Below, one piece after another: positions 24,301 through 39,300 of a DNA stretch of 64,000 nt; the stretch's first letter is position 1; each line of letters begins with the position of its first letter. A model generated the notes under the pieces. The model ran no database searches. It was given only the letters and a program-made list of their open reading frames with translations, and was not told the origin of the DNA. Origin of the DNA: Tyto alba. Lineage: Eukaryota > Chordata > Aves > Strigiformes > Tytonidae. Location: contig NW_024881322.1 in NCBI RefSeq assembly GCF_018691265.1, positions 7,502,001 through 7,566,000 of the forward strand, in the 5' to 3' direction. Made by a program: the position numbers and the translations under genes.

Positions 24301-27300
24301 TATACAGTTATGTATATTGACTCTGTTCTTTATCAGTACTTGCAGGTAACTAGAAATTGCTGTCTAAACTTCTTTGCTCTGGTTATGGCACATGATCTTT
24401 GTAGAGGAATTATATTGTTTGAAGAATTTAAATATTATTTATACAACTGTCATGTTATGTATGTAGAAAAAGCTGGTTATCTGGTATTTTAATAAATATG
24501 GCATTTATTTCTTTGACGTACCCTACAGATGCTGTTGAAAAAGGAAAGAACATAAATTACATGAGCAACTTTCTTGAAGCAATGTTGTTCTGGGAGAAAT
24601 CAGAAGGTGAAAAGAAGGTAAGAAAGCATTAATATTTCTAAGTGCATTCTGTGTACTCTGACAGACCAGTGAGCATATTGAAACTATCTCTTCATTATTT
24701 TTCCTTGTTTTCGAATAAAAATACTCTGTCCAAAGATTATAGGGTTTGGTAACAAAGGAACTTGGTCAAATGACATTTAAGATAAAATCTATAGTCCTCA
24801 GGAGGACTACAAGGATGTCATGAGATTATGCAGGGAGAAAACTGAAAGGGTCAAAGCCCAAATAGAACTTAATCTGGCTACTGCTCTAAAAGACAATCAA
24901 GAAGGTTTCTGTAAATACATTAGCAACAAAAGGAGGGCTAAGGAGAATCTCCATCCTTTATTGGATGCAGGAGGAAGCATAGTGACAAAGGATGAGGAAA
25001 AGGCTGAGGTACTTAATGCCTTCTTTGCCTTAGTCTTTAATAGTAAGACCAATTGCTCTCAGAGTACCCAGCCCCCTGAGCTGGAAGACAGGGATGGGGA
25101 GCAGAATGAAGGCCCCATAATCCAAGGGGAAATGGTGAGCAACCTGCTATACCACTTAGACACCCACAAGTCTGTGGGCCTGGATGGGATCCACCCAGGG
25201 GTACGGAGCGAACTGGCAGAAGTCCTCACCAAGCCGCTTTAATTTATCAGCAGTCCTGGCTAACTGGGGAGGTCCCAGTTGACTGGAGGTTAGCAAATGT
25301 GATGCCCACCTACAAGAAGGGCCAGAAGGAGGATCTGGGGAACCACAGGCCTGTCAGTCTGAACTCAGTGCCAGGGAAGGCTTTGGAGCAGATCATCTTG
25401 AATGCCATTACAGGGCACATAGGGAACAACCAAGCAATCAGGCCCAGTCAGCATGGGTTTGTGAAAGGCAGGTCCTACTTGACTAACCTGATCTCCTGTG
25501 ACAAGGTAACCCACTTAGTGAGTGAGGGAAAGGCTGTGGATGATGTCTACCTGGACTTTTACTAAAGCCTTTGACACCGTTTCCCACAGCATTCTTTTGG
25601 AAAAACTGAATGTTCATGGCTTGGACGGGTACGTTACTTGTTAGATAAAACACTGCCTGGATGGCCAGGCCCAGAGAGTTGTGGTGAATGGAGTTATATC
25701 CAGTTGGCAGCCGGTCGCAAGTGGTGTTCCCCAGGGCTCAGTATTGGAGCCATTTCTGTTTAATATCTTTATCAGTGGTCTGGACAAGAGGATGAAGTGC
25801 ACTCTCAGTAAATTTGCAGACAATACAGAGTTGGGCAGGGGTATTGATCTGCTTGAGGGTAGGGAGTCTCTACAGAGGGATCTGGACAGGCTGATTGAAT
25901 GAGCTGAGACCAACTGTATCAGGTTTGACAGGGCCAAGTGCCAAGTCCTGCATCTGGGTCACAACAGCCCCCTGCAACACTACAGGCTTGGGGCAGAGTG
26001 GCTGGAAAGCTGCCTGGCAGTAAAGGACCTCGGGGTATTGGTTGACAGTTGGCTGAATATGAGCCGGCAGTGTGCCAAGGTGGCCAATAGCATCCTGGCT
26101 TGTATCAGAAATAGTGTGGCCAGCAGGGCTGGGGAAGTGATTGTCCCCCTGTACTCAGCACTGGTGAGGCTGCATCTCAAATACTGGGTTTGGGAAGACA
26201 TTGAGGTACTGGAGCATGTCCAGAGAAGGGCAATAAGGCTGGTGAAGGGTCTAGAGCACAAGTCCTGTGAGGAGCAGATGAGGGAAGTGGGCATGTTTAG
26301 TGTGGAAAAGAGGAGGCTCAGGAGAGACCTTTATTGCTCTCTACAACTACCTAAAAGGAGGTTGTAGCAAGGTGGGTGTCGGTCTGGTCTCCCAAGTGAC
26401 AAGAGGAAATGACCTCAGGCTGTGCCAGAGGAGGTTTAGATTTAGATATTAGCAAAATTTTCTTTACCAAAAGGGTTGTCAAGCACTGGAACGGGCTGCC
26501 TAGGGAAGCTGTTGAGTCACCATTTTTGAGGTATTTAAAAGATGTGATACTTGGGGACATGGCTTTGTGGTGGACTTCGCAGTGTTAGGTTAACAGTTGG
26601 ATTGATGATCTTTTCCAACCTGAACAATTCTATGATTCTATTCTATTTCAAATTCATACAAGCTATAGGATAGATTTTATAGTATGTATAGTTTTAGGGG
26701 GTGGGTGGTTGCGATTTTTGATTAAAAAGTTGAACAGAACAACAAACTTCTCTTTTACTTAATTTTGCGTGCACCTTTGGATCAACAATGTGTTTTTTGA
26801 AACAAATCTCCCAGTCATCCCCATTTTATTGTGCTTTGGTTCATGTCATGGTGCAGTACTGAATCAAAGTGAATTTTTAAAAAAATTAACTGAAACAAGC
26901 ATTCTAGGGGTACATCTGATGTGCTTAACTGAATACTTAGTCTACCAGGTCATATTGGAGTTTCTAAGTAGTTTTTAGTTTTTTCAATATCTTGTGTGAT
27001 TTGGGTTCTTGGTATAAGCTGTTCCTCTCTACAAATCTGCTGCTAATGGCAGTCTGTGTATTCACAAAATTACTGTTAACTGAGTTTTGCATGACTTGTG
27101 TGTACATAGGTATGTGGTATGTGCACCTTAAAAATTCATCTAGTGTAACCATCACTTTTCTACAATCTGTACATGTAATTTTTAAGAGTTTATTAGAAAA
27201 AATTGCTCAACTAGAAGATCTGTGTGCCAAGAAGGAGAAATTTATTCAGTCCAATAAAATGATAGTTAAATTTCGTGAAGACCATATTGTTCGCTTGGAG

Positions 27301-30300
27301 AGATTACACAAAGAGGCTGGTGGAAGTTTATTGCCAAAAGAGCAAGATGATCTCCTCAGTGAATTGAGGGAGGAATTGCAGACACTCAGAGAACAGGTAA
27401 GTCTTTTGGTTTTTCTTTTCTAGAACAATATTCTTTTGTGATAATAGCTCGTGTGGAGTTTTGTGATAGGTGGGTACAGGCTTTATAGAAAAGGCAGGTG
27501 GGAAAGAAGGGGATGTGTGGTGGGTTCCTTTATAGAAGCATTTCAAATGCATGGAGTTTCCCTATGGAAGGGCCAATGAGTGGGTTTAGAGCTTGTGAGT
27601 TTGCATAAGAGGAGAGGCCAGTAAGGGAGATGTCATGGTGGGAGCTTGCTACAGGCCATCTCATCTGGGTTAGGTAGAGGACTGAGTCTTCTTTAAGCAA
27701 TTCAAAGTCTCCACAAACTCTCATACTTATGGGAGAGTTTAACCTCCATGTAATACGAAGGATGCAAGTAATATAGCAGGTTTCTGAAGGGTAACAACAC
27801 AGCTACTAGATGGTGCAATCAGGGGTGATGCAGTCCTGGAGCTGTTTGAGGAAGGCATGTAGCAAAGCGCATACCTAAGGCTTCAGGAGAGCAGGCTTCT
27901 GGTTATTTGGGTATCTGGTAGGTCTATCGTTTGAGGCATTTTTGAAGAACAAAGAAGCTCAAGAGAGAAGGCAAATTCTTTAAAAACAAATGCTTCCAAG
28001 CACATGTAGGAAAAATGAGTAGATATATTAGATGACCAGCTTGAATCTGTAGTTCATAACTGAGATCCAAAGAGAAGGGTGGAAAAGTACAGAAGTCAGG
28101 ACAGTTATTAAAGGAGTATAGAAAATTACGATGGCATGCAGGGGCAGTGTTAAAAAGCTAAAGTTCAAAGTTGGAACTGGAAAAGGATGTCAGGAGCGGC
28201 AGGAAAAGCTTCTACTGTTTTATTAGAAGTGAAAGTTTACACTTAAAATGTAGACCCACTGTCTTTGAAAGCAGATTCCAAGGCAGTAAGGAAAATAACA
28301 AAAAAGGAGGCAATTTTAACTACTGTAAGGAATAGCTTTTTTCCTCTTCCATTACAATTGAATGCTTATTAGAGGTAGTAGAACAACAGCTAGATATGTG
28401 TAACATTGTCTGGAAAATAAAAAATGTTGAATAAAATACTGTTTATCACAGATGGAACAACACCCACGAATTGCAAAATATGCCATGGAGAACCATAACC
28501 TCAGAGAGGAGAATAAAAAACTTCGCTCTTTGCAGTCAGTTAAAAAGGCTCAAGAAATAGATGCTCAGACCATCGCAGAACTAGAAAAAGCTTTTTTGGA
28601 AGCTTCAGCCACAGAGAAAAATATTGGAGGTAAAAATATTGTAATGTTTTTCAGCTAAATAAGTTTACTATGTTTCTGTTGCGTGCAGCGTAGTGTTGAA
28701 AATGTTGTCTGTCTTGATGTATTTTTGTCTTCTTCAGAGGGATACCTGAAGACTGATAAAACAGGTTTACTTCATTTTATTCCTGTTGGCCTTCAAGCAA
28801 ATACAGCAATAGAGAATTTGGATTATTGTATATCTTGTGAACACCATCCATAATCTCATTTTATTACCCTTAGTGGTCATGAAGACTGCAGTAATGTTCT
28901 ACTGTTTCTTGTGTGAATTGTTGCTAATACCTATTTTCTGCAATCTCAACTACTGCTGTGCTGTTCAAAAGCCTACAAATGCCTTCATTTTAGTAAAACT
29001 TGAGATATTTGAGCTACTTTGATTTCATAGGGTATATGTTTGTTCTTCAGGTCATCATTTATATTCCACCACCATATCAGTGGAAGGCAACTCACTGGCA
29101 TCTGTTGAAAGGCTGAAAGCACGCCTGCTACAGACTCAGAGTGACCTGGCAAGTTCAAAACAAGAATATGAAGAATTTAAAGAGCTAACCAAGTAAGACA
29201 AAACAGTATAAAAGTGTCTTCAACTATATGTCTTTAAATAATTATTTTGATTTTTAAAAGTTAGTCTCATATCCTGAATATACAGTCTAAGTATGTTTTT
29301 TGCATGTCAGAGGGCCAGGTTAAGTAAAATGACATGCACACAGAATACGTTCCTGTTGAACTCTGTTACTCCCAGACTAGAAGACAACCATGATGCAATC
29401 TGAAGGCATGTCTGCGCTGTTGCAGATTTCTTTGTCTTTCCAAAAGCTGTTCTTTATGCTAAGATGCAAAACAATGCTTCACAACATGCAGGAGATGCAC
29501 ATACCCTGGAATTCTGCTGGTCACCCGCTTAGCGGAACAGGGAGAATTTGGTTTAGTTTCCATGTTGAGCAAGTATTTTTCAGTAACTGAAATATTACTG
29601 ATGGAAGCAATGACAGGAACTAAGAGTTGATGCGGTTTGGGGAGTGGTATTTTGGGGTTTGGTTTGGTGCAACAGCAGTTTTTAATATAACCTCTTTAAG
29701 ATTGCAAGTTTGAGTCACCATAAATATAGAATTCAAGCATCCCGGAAAATTCTTGTTAACCTATGTGTTAATTTTTGTCTCCACTTCAAATACCACCACT
29801 ATTTTGAGATTTGTTATAGGATTTAATACAAATTGGAGCAAAGACATTTTGTCAGTCATTCATTTATGTCCATTTGCTTTGATGGCTTAACGTGAGGTAA
29901 GGGTCTACTTTGTCCTTACTAATGTAGTAAAGAACTTATTGTCCTTGTTCTCCTTGAGGGCAGCACAAGATAATGTGAAACGCTTGAGTAATACCTTCAG
30001 TGTGTATATATTCATATGCAGGTGAATAATACATGGCTTAACCTAATCAACCCGGTTTTTGAAAAATTCGGGTCCTGTTACTGGAGGCACAAGAGAAATA
30101 ATTGTGTTTCCAGCAAATGTAATGTAAACCTGTATGGCAAAATTTTTTTTATTATTATTATTTATTTTTAGCTTGTACCTAATGTTGCTTTTTATTGATT
30201 TCAGTGAATCTAGAGTGTAACTCCAGAAGCACTGGACACAAGATAGTTCCATTTCTGCCTCCCCACATTTTTTTTTTTTTTTTTTTTGCAAAGTAGTTTT

Positions 30301-33300
30301 GTAACGTCCTTTTTGGTCATTCAGGCAATTGTGCAAATCTCTATTTTCTTAGATTTCTGTGTAGCAAGTTCTATGAACTTTATAAATCATAATGTTACAA
30401 TCTACTGAGTTTATCAATTCAGCAATCCATCTATTGTCCTGTATCATTAGTTGCAATGGTTTATTTATATCTTTATGTATTAATTACTTTATTTTCCTGC
30501 CCATTAATGTGTTCTTGTTTATATATTCCATGTTTTGTGCATGTCTTTCTTTCTTGATAGCGTGTATGCATTTTTATTACAAATTACTGATATTTTCTTT
30601 AGTGGAGTGTCACTCCACTGTGGAGTTCTTTAGTCAAACAGAAATGTTCTTTTCAGCCTCTGGATTCACCTCTGGATTCCACTAAATTTTAAGCTTGTTT
30701 ACAGTTTCAGAGTAACTGGACACTTTTACATGCAAGTATAATTATATGTTGTAACTGAATAAGCAGAGTAAAATTCAACAATTTCACAAAATCAATGTAT
30801 GCTAATTTTTCTGTTGTCCAATAGCAGTCATAACTAAAGTTGTGTTTCATAAGTTTTGTTGTGGATGCTAGAAACATGAGGGAAAGCAATAGCATTAAAC
30901 TACCAAAAGACGAAACAGTTTATTTCCCTATGTCTGTAGACGCTGACCCTACAATTATGTCAGTAAGACCAACTATCACAGTAACAGCATATAACTCTGC
31001 AAAATACCTAATGAAAATTATTCCTACATTTCTGTTCGGTTGTTGTATTTCAGTTAAAGTCCTCTCTGAGGGCAAAATAATCTTAACAGAGCAGCACTTA
31101 CAGGAAGAAAAAAATAAAAAAACCCACCAACCTTTAAAGGATTTTCTTTAATTCTGGCAAGCACTGGTTCAGACTTCTCGTATAACTGGATAACATTTTT
31201 AAAGCTTAAAACTGTATTGGTATGGGTGATATCATTTTCTCATAAAAGGAATTGCAGAGCTCTCAGCTTATTTCTTACCGTGTAATGGATTTTTTTGATG
31301 CGTTTGGTTATCCATCTGCTTGCTTCATTATGCAAGCAAAAATAAGCTTCTTAGCTTTTTAATTTTTAATTTTTTTTTTTTTTTACTTTTTAATACAGCA
31401 GTGGTGGCTTTCTTCTCAAAATAATATATTTCAATGTTTGGGCAAGAGTTCAGCTTCAGTTTGCTCACTGGTAATACTGCAGCTTATTCTTACTGATGGG
31501 AGGGCATACTGATGGAGTGGTTTTGACAGTAGTAAAATACTTCCTAAACAGGAAAAAGCACATGGAACTGGAATCAGAGCTTCAATCCCTTCAGAAAGCA
31601 AACCAACATCTTGAAAAGATTCTGGAGGCAACCAAAGCACACAAGCGCCAAGAAGTCTCTCAGTTACATAAGCTACACAGAGAAACACTTAAGGTATGAG
31701 AGTAAGTTTATTTAAAACCACGCGTACTTACTCCGGAGTTGTGTGAAAACATACTTTCATTTGTATGATCCCTTAACCTAACCAGTGTTCTGACATGTAA
31801 TCTATATGTGATAAACTAGATACTCTGCTTTTTTTGTTCTGAAATACTGAATGACTGCTACTGTAATCCGATAACAAATCTGAAAGTGTAGTGGTTTAGA
31901 ACTAATGGCTCTGAGCATTCTATTTCATTATTCTGCTTATAGAACTATGAAATACAATACTAGACAAAGTCTTAATTCATTTTACAGTTAAAATAAAGGC
32001 TGCTTTGTAATCTTTTAACAGAACATAACCACTCCAACAAAAGCTTACCAGCTAAGATCTCGCCTAGTGCCACGAATAAGCCCAGAAATCTCAAATTATA
32101 ATTCTGAAGATTTTCAGTGTTCTGAAGAGATGATGGATGACATTTTGAAAGAACCAGTTCCCCCAGAGATGAATGAACAGGCATGTGAGGCCATTGCTGA
32201 GGAGCTCAAAGTGGCACAGGTGAATGTTCTGAATAAAAACCAACAAAGTGTATGTGTAACTTTATTATAAAGCAGGTTTTGTCATGAAATACTTTCCCCT
32301 CACCAAATATATTTTAATTTGCACGGGAAACTGAAGCACTTAATGAATACTTAAGGCTTCACTAAGCAGTTCTCTATATATTGTACTTAAGAGGATTCAC
32401 AATGAAAATATTGAAAGAGGTTTGAGAGCTGAATATCTTCAGTAGTTTAAGATATACAGGGCATTTAAACTTTTACTATTTTAACATGATAACTTGTCTT
32501 TGAGGAAACTTCTTTGTCAGTCTCTAGTGACGGCTATATTTGGAACAATATCCAAACCTAATATATAATACTGCATTATTTGAGGAAACCTGCCAAATAA
32601 TGCTTGTCCACTATTTACCTTAATTGTCTTGTATCTTTCCTAAAGGGCAGGGGAAGGTCTTCTGTCACATAGAAGAATGCTATTAAGTTATCTGAACTGC
32701 TCTCTAGAAGCTGGAACTAAATTCACTGCGTGTAAAACCCTGGCACAACAGCCAAAACCCTTCTTTGATGCTTAACATAGTGCAGAGATCCTGTAAGGAA
32801 TTTAGCTAGTGCATATTTTTAATAACTTCTTTTTAAATCCTTATTTCTCGGAGATGAACATGTGTCTGAAAACTAAGTGTTTATTGGATTCAGCCCTTGT
32901 ATTCCCTGACAGATCTTCTTGTGTTCTTGGCAGTTTAGTTAGCAATAGGAGAAATCAGCTACTTAAGATAGCAGTTTATTTTTGAATGTTCTGTTTTCTG
33001 TTGGTTCAGGTCATAAAAAAAGAAAGTAGTTGACACTTTTGTATTTAATATGCAGACTGCCATATGGCATGTGAGTAACTCAAAGATACGTGCTCTAATT
33101 TTGAGTGTCTGTTGTGTCACAGGAGCAACTAAGCACAATGCAGACAAAGCTGGATGAAGAGGAAAGCAAGAATATAAAACTCCAGCAGCATATTAATAAA
33201 CTGGAGCATCATTCTGCACAAATACAGGAGGTGAGAGAACAGTATAATACAGGGATATATATGAGTGTGTATATATGACAAGGTGATATCTACAACACTT

Positions 33301-36300
33301 ATATTACTGTGTTGTCTAGTGTGGTCAGCAGTGTTACCTGCATTTTTTTTTTTGAAAAATTTCCACAGCATTATAGCTCAGGGCTGTGTAGGAAGATAAG
33401 GGCTTCATGTAACAGAAGACTGCAGGTTTGGATTTTTTTGTTTTAAATGTGATTCTGAGCCTGCTTGTTCTTAAATATAAGCAAATAGACACTCAAGATG
33501 TCTGTGCTTGGTTTTGGCCAACTTCATGATTTCTGGAAAACAGCAACAGTCAAGGAAATTTTATACCTCAGAATGCTGAAAATACTACTTGCCTCAGTTG
33601 GAATTGAACTGAAACATCCTTACTTTGTGAAATATTTACAAGTCTTCCTTAATCACTAGTTTTGATTTAACGTAGAAAAGGAAATAAGGCCTGTATTCTT
33701 CCCAGATCAGTCTCATTTCTGGTAGCTCTGTTCTGAAGTAGATCTCAGCTCCTAAGTTGTGGGTTTCTTTCAAATTAACTTTTTAGATAAGGTAATATCT
33801 TCAGTTATATAGAAATTTTTTTCTTGGACTTCTATAGATTTCAGATTCACCCAACATTGAATTTATAAGTACAGATTACATTTTTTTTTTAAATCAATTG
33901 ATTAAATGCTCTAATATATTATTAAATTATTGGTACAGCTCTGATTTAGCCAATCCTACATTTTCCTCCATTTAAAAAATTTAATTTTCTCAAGCTGCTT
34001 TCATCTGAAAGGAATGACTGGACTAAAGAACGCCAGGATCTCCATGAACAGTTAAAATCACTTGAAAAGCAATTTCAAGACAGTCAAAGCAAGACTGACA
34101 GTAAGTCTATGTAACACTGAAATTCCATATGAAGTTTTGAGGTGTCTTAATGCTTTGAATCAACAATAGCACATGCTGGGTAACTGTTTGGATTGTTAGT
34201 CATAATGGTTTGAATTTTTTTTTTAAAAAAAGGATCTCTAATACTTGCAGAATAGCTTTTCTCTGCCGTCTTGCATATAGTATACAATATTCAAAATTTT
34301 TCTCTGTTCACCCTGATTTTGAAAGGAGTACAGGATTAAAAAGAATATATTAACTAAAAATAAATGGAAAATCCTGTATCAATCTATAGAAATACAGTGA
34401 TATTGTTTGGAATGTCTTTAATTCTGCCTGTGCTCTTCAGTTCTTAAAGCTGGTGTTTCATTGGCCTTTTCCATTTACAAATCCTTTTTGCATGTGACCT
34501 TCAAGGTTAATTCCACTGAAAATGTGTAAAGTTTTGTGAGACTTCTCCAGGACATTCTGTAATGTTACATGTCCTGTATCTAGCAGAGTTTTCCAGATAA
34601 CGTGTAAAATATTTGTTTGTTTTTTGACAGTATTAAAAAGTGAAGTCTATGACTTGCGCATTGTCCTGCAGTCTGCAGACAAGGAGCTGTCTGCTGTAAA
34701 GTTGGACTATAGTGCCTTTAGGGAAAAGCAAGAGAAAGAAATGAGTCAGCTTTCCGGTAGACATATGGATGTACAGTTCCAGCTGGACAGCGTCAGGTAT
34801 GTTGGCAGTTTAGTAAAATGCCTCAACCTCCTTTCTGGATGAATCCAGTGATTTTAGTTCTTTTCTACATGTGAACTTTACATCTCTTATTTAAAGTAAT
34901 TATTCTGTATTTATGTCCTTTACTTATTTTTTTTTTCCTCAATTCTTCCCATGCTTATTTCAGAGCCTGGAGGGGTAGCATGGTGAAATTAGCAGAAAGA
35001 AAATAAAATGAGGCTTCCTTAATTTTGTAGCTGAAGAGGTGTAGTTTGGTGTACTTTTTTTCCAATTTAGTCTTAAAAATAAGCTGTTACTTCTTAGTCT
35101 GGTTGTCACCAAAATCAGGAATGAAAACTCCTTAATGCTGGATTTAGCATCAACAAGCAGGCATTATGTTATTCAGCCTAGAACATGAGGGAATCGTTCC
35201 ACCTAACATGTCCACTGTATGTTACAGTAGCCAAAGCTTATCACTGTTACATACATATTCATCAAATTTCCCAAAAGTCATTATCATATTTACATAATTA
35301 TTATGCATGAGCTTTAAGTGTGAGGGGCTTCCATGGAAGTCGTTGGTGGTCTCTAGCAGTCTCTAGTGATCTTTGGAGAGGAGCACTTGAACTTTGTCTA
35401 CACTTTGGAATTGGCCTTTCTTTGGTTTATGTCTGCACTTCTGTCTCCTGCCTAGCTTCATCTAGTTCATTATTTTTCAGACAGCCTTAATCTTCAGGGA
35501 CAAGGGCTTCTGATTAGGAGTCCCCCAACTTACATACGGAGCCTCCCTATTTATGCATGTCCCAGGAGGTGTTTATCACACTTACTCAAGGACCTCTGTG
35601 CAATGAACAACATGTTGCAGGTGTTTGACTGATTGCTTAAGTTCTTATGCTACCCCAAACAATCTTTTTTTCTTCACCTATTTCCCAACAATTTCCCCCT
35701 TTGGAAGTAGTTATATTTTCTTACTACTTCCATTTATTCTTCTCAATGGTCCTTTAAGTACAATCTATGCAGATTCCTGTAACAATTTACAATTACAATT
35801 ATATAAATCATTCCTTCCAATAATGTGGCCAACCATCCTTTCAGAAACCATTAACCTATTCCTTGGAGAATTTTATTGAGCCTAAAAAGGTTCTTCCTTC
35901 AGCCCTATTAAGAACCGGGATTCAACCAAACTCTAAAGAAAAAGTGAGCCCTTACGAAATCCTATAAGGAAGGTCCTATCAAATAAATGTTTTTCCAGGT
36001 GACAGCCATATAATGGGAAACTAATAGCTTAGGGGAATATGTAACATCCTTGGGGAAAGTGCTCTCATCTTTGCATAGATTTGTTGTTTTAGCCTCTCTG
36101 GTGAATCTAGATGTATGAGCGCATCCCTGTCTCCCAGGAGGATCAGTGTACATCAGGACCTGGAGTAACAAACCTCTTAAAGAAAAGTGGAAGGCCATTT
36201 AAGTAACATTTCCTGATGAATTTTACTAATTTTCCTCTTTAAACTCTGATTCGTTCTTTCTGCCTTCCCATTATATTATGGTCTCCAAAGGGTATGTAGG

Positions 36301-39300
36301 TCACATTTAATTCCCATTGTCTTGGATAAATTCTGCACAACCTCTGCTGCAAAATGAGGTCCTCTATCTGATGACATTCCCAATGGAACTCTAAATCTGG
36401 GTGTTATTTCTTTTAATATAACTTTTTCTACTTCCCTAGCTGCTTTGGTGTGACAGGGAAAGGCTTCAGGTCATCCTGAAAAGGTATCATCCAACACTAG
36501 CAGATATCAATATCCTTCTTGTTGAGGTAGTTCTGAAAAATCTATTTGCCAGTATTCTCAGAGGCAATTTCATTTTTTTTTTGTTTCCTAAAGGGGGTCT
36601 CTTGTAAAATCTGTTTACAGAAGGACCCACATTCATACATTTGCTGACCACACTTTTAACTATTACTGTCATCCTTACACTGAGCACTTGGCTTCTCAAG
36701 CTATCTATAATAGCCTCTGTCCCTCAGTGTGTTGTATTATGTTTATCTTCAGCTAACTGTTTCATTACAGCCTGTGGTATGATGACTTGCCTATCTGTAG
36801 TCACCCACCATTCCTCAGAGTGAGCTTTTAATACTTCAGCTAATTGATTATCCTGGCTCTGATATTCAGTTGCCCATTTCTGTACATTTACCTGTTTGGA
36901 TGGCACAACTAATATGCTTTTTTTTCTACCACCTCCTTTGTTGTTTTATCTGCTAATTGATTTCCTATACTGACCGAGGTATGTCCAAACTGATGGGCTT
37001 TGCAATGTATAATAGCTACTACTTTTGGTAAGTAGACACTTCCTAGTAATTGCTTGATAACATCTCCGTATGTGATTGGCTATCCTTGGGCTGATAGTAA
37101 TCCTCTTTCTTTCCACATGGCTCCATGGGCAAGTACTACCCCAAATGCATATTTCAGGTCCATCCAGATGTTAACCCTTTTTGCTTTTGATAGTTTTAAT
37201 GCCTGTTGTAATGCTATCAGCTCTGTCTTTTGGGCTGAGGTGTTAATGGGTAAAGGTAGAGCTTCCACAACCTCAGTCTGAGTTACCACTGCATAGCCAG
37301 CTCTTTGTTTTCCTTCACACATGTAGCTGCTACCGTCTGTAAATAGTTCTTTCTCAGGGTCCTCTATTGGAGTATCTCTTAAGCCTTCTCTGCTTGAGTA
37401 TATGTGTCTGATGGTTTGGAGACAATAGTGTTCCCTCCCCTTTAGAGACAGGATCTAAAAACATTGCAGGGTTAAGAGCATTACTTATTTTTAGTTCCAC
37501 ATCTTCCTGCTCTATGAAAAATACTTGATATTTTAACGTCCTGCTTGAGGATAGCCAGTGGCCCTCCTTTTGTTCCAGCATAGAAACCACCATGTGAGGC
37601 ACACAGTCATTTTCTTTCTCAGTGTCGGTTTCTGGGCCTCTTGAATTGGTAGAACGGTGTCAGCCACAGCTCTCAAAACACACTGGCTGTTCTCTGCTGA
37701 CATTGATTTGCTTAGAAAAGTATCTTACAGCTCTTTTCCATGGACCCGGTCTGAGTTAGCACTCCCAGAGCCTGATGGAGTTACTTGTGTACAAATAGTT
37801 CAAATGGATTGGTTAAATCAGGCAAGCCCAGGACTGGGACAGTCACCAAAGCCTTTTTTAGGGTTTGAAAGGCAGATCAGCACTCAGGAGTCCAATGCAG
37901 TATTTCCTTTGACTCCTTAATTGTTTCATACAGTGGTTTCACAAATAGTCCATAATTAGGAATCCACAGTCGGGACCACCTGGCCATTCCCAAAAAGGCA
38001 CGTAGCTCCCGCACCGATCGTGCTTCTGGTGTTTGGCAAATTGCCACCTTCTGCTCTGTTCCCAGGCTCTGCTGTCCCTGTGAAACAGTGAACCCCAAAT
38101 ATAGGACCTAGGTCTTTGCGCCTTTTCTTGGATAGTCAGTAGCCAGCTTGTCCTAGAAAATTTAACAGGATAATCATTATCTGAATACACTCATTCTGGG
38201 AGGAAGCAGCTATCAGAATGTCATCCACATGTTGAAGGAGAGTTGTATTCTCATTCTCCTTTTTCCATAGTTCCAGCTCCTTTGCCAGTTGGTTTCCAAA
38301 CAAGGTGGGACTACTTTTAAACCCTTGTGGCAATACAGTCCAAGTGAGTTGTCTTGCATCCCATACTTGGACTTTCCCATTCAAAGGCAAAAAGTACCTG
38401 ACTGTCTGCCTCCAGAGGTATGCAGAAGAAAGCATCCTTTAAGTCCAATACTGTAAATAATTTATCATTTTCTTTAATTGTGGTTAATAGGGTGTACAAG
38501 TTAGAGCAGGACATACAGTAGTATCTACCTGATTAATAGCTCTAAGATCTTGTACTAATCTGCACTCCTCCAAATGGGGTTTCTTTACTGGCAAAATGGG
38601 AGTGTTGTAAGCTGATTGACATTCTACGAGCAATTTATATTGCACAAACTTATTAATCAATTTTCTAATCCCCTCTTCACTTCTAATTTGAAAGGATATT
38701 GTTTCTTTATAGTGAGCTTTATAGTGAACATGCTTTATAGTGAACACTATTAATCATATAGTGAACATATTAATCATATTAATATATTAATCATATAGTG
38801 AACATGCTTTATAGTGAACACTATAGAGCATGCTTTATAGTGAACACTATTAATCTCTGGTATCTGGTTAATAATTCTCTTTGAGCTGGGTTGTTTGGAT
38901 CCTATTGGGGATCCACTGGTGGGAAGTGATCATTTATATTTCCTGGTTGAGCATTCTGGGCATGTATTCTCTCAGCCTCCTCTCTTGCCTTCACCATTAC
39001 CATAGTTCTTTCATCAAAAGATAACAGAGTATCTGACACTACCTAGATGTCATTCCAATCAGGATCTTGGGTTCTGATTATAATCTCAAATACCTTTGAT
39101 ACTTTCTTCAGATCCTCCCTGTATGTCCCTGCTAATTCCTTCCACAACCTCAGGTCAATTACTGAAAACAGAACTTCATCTGTAACTGGCCATTATTCCC
39201 TACTGCTTGCCAAAGCGGGGCTTGCAATACCTCCCCCCTTTCCTCTTCACAAAGTTCCATCCCTCTCCTAGTTCTCTCTGCTGTAGGACTAAACCCGTCT

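Noticed and set aside
24820..26367. CR1 RT-like frames as a possible host gene
   Set aside because: Broken by stops and a frameshift, catalytic motif altered, and bounded by the CR1 3' signature.
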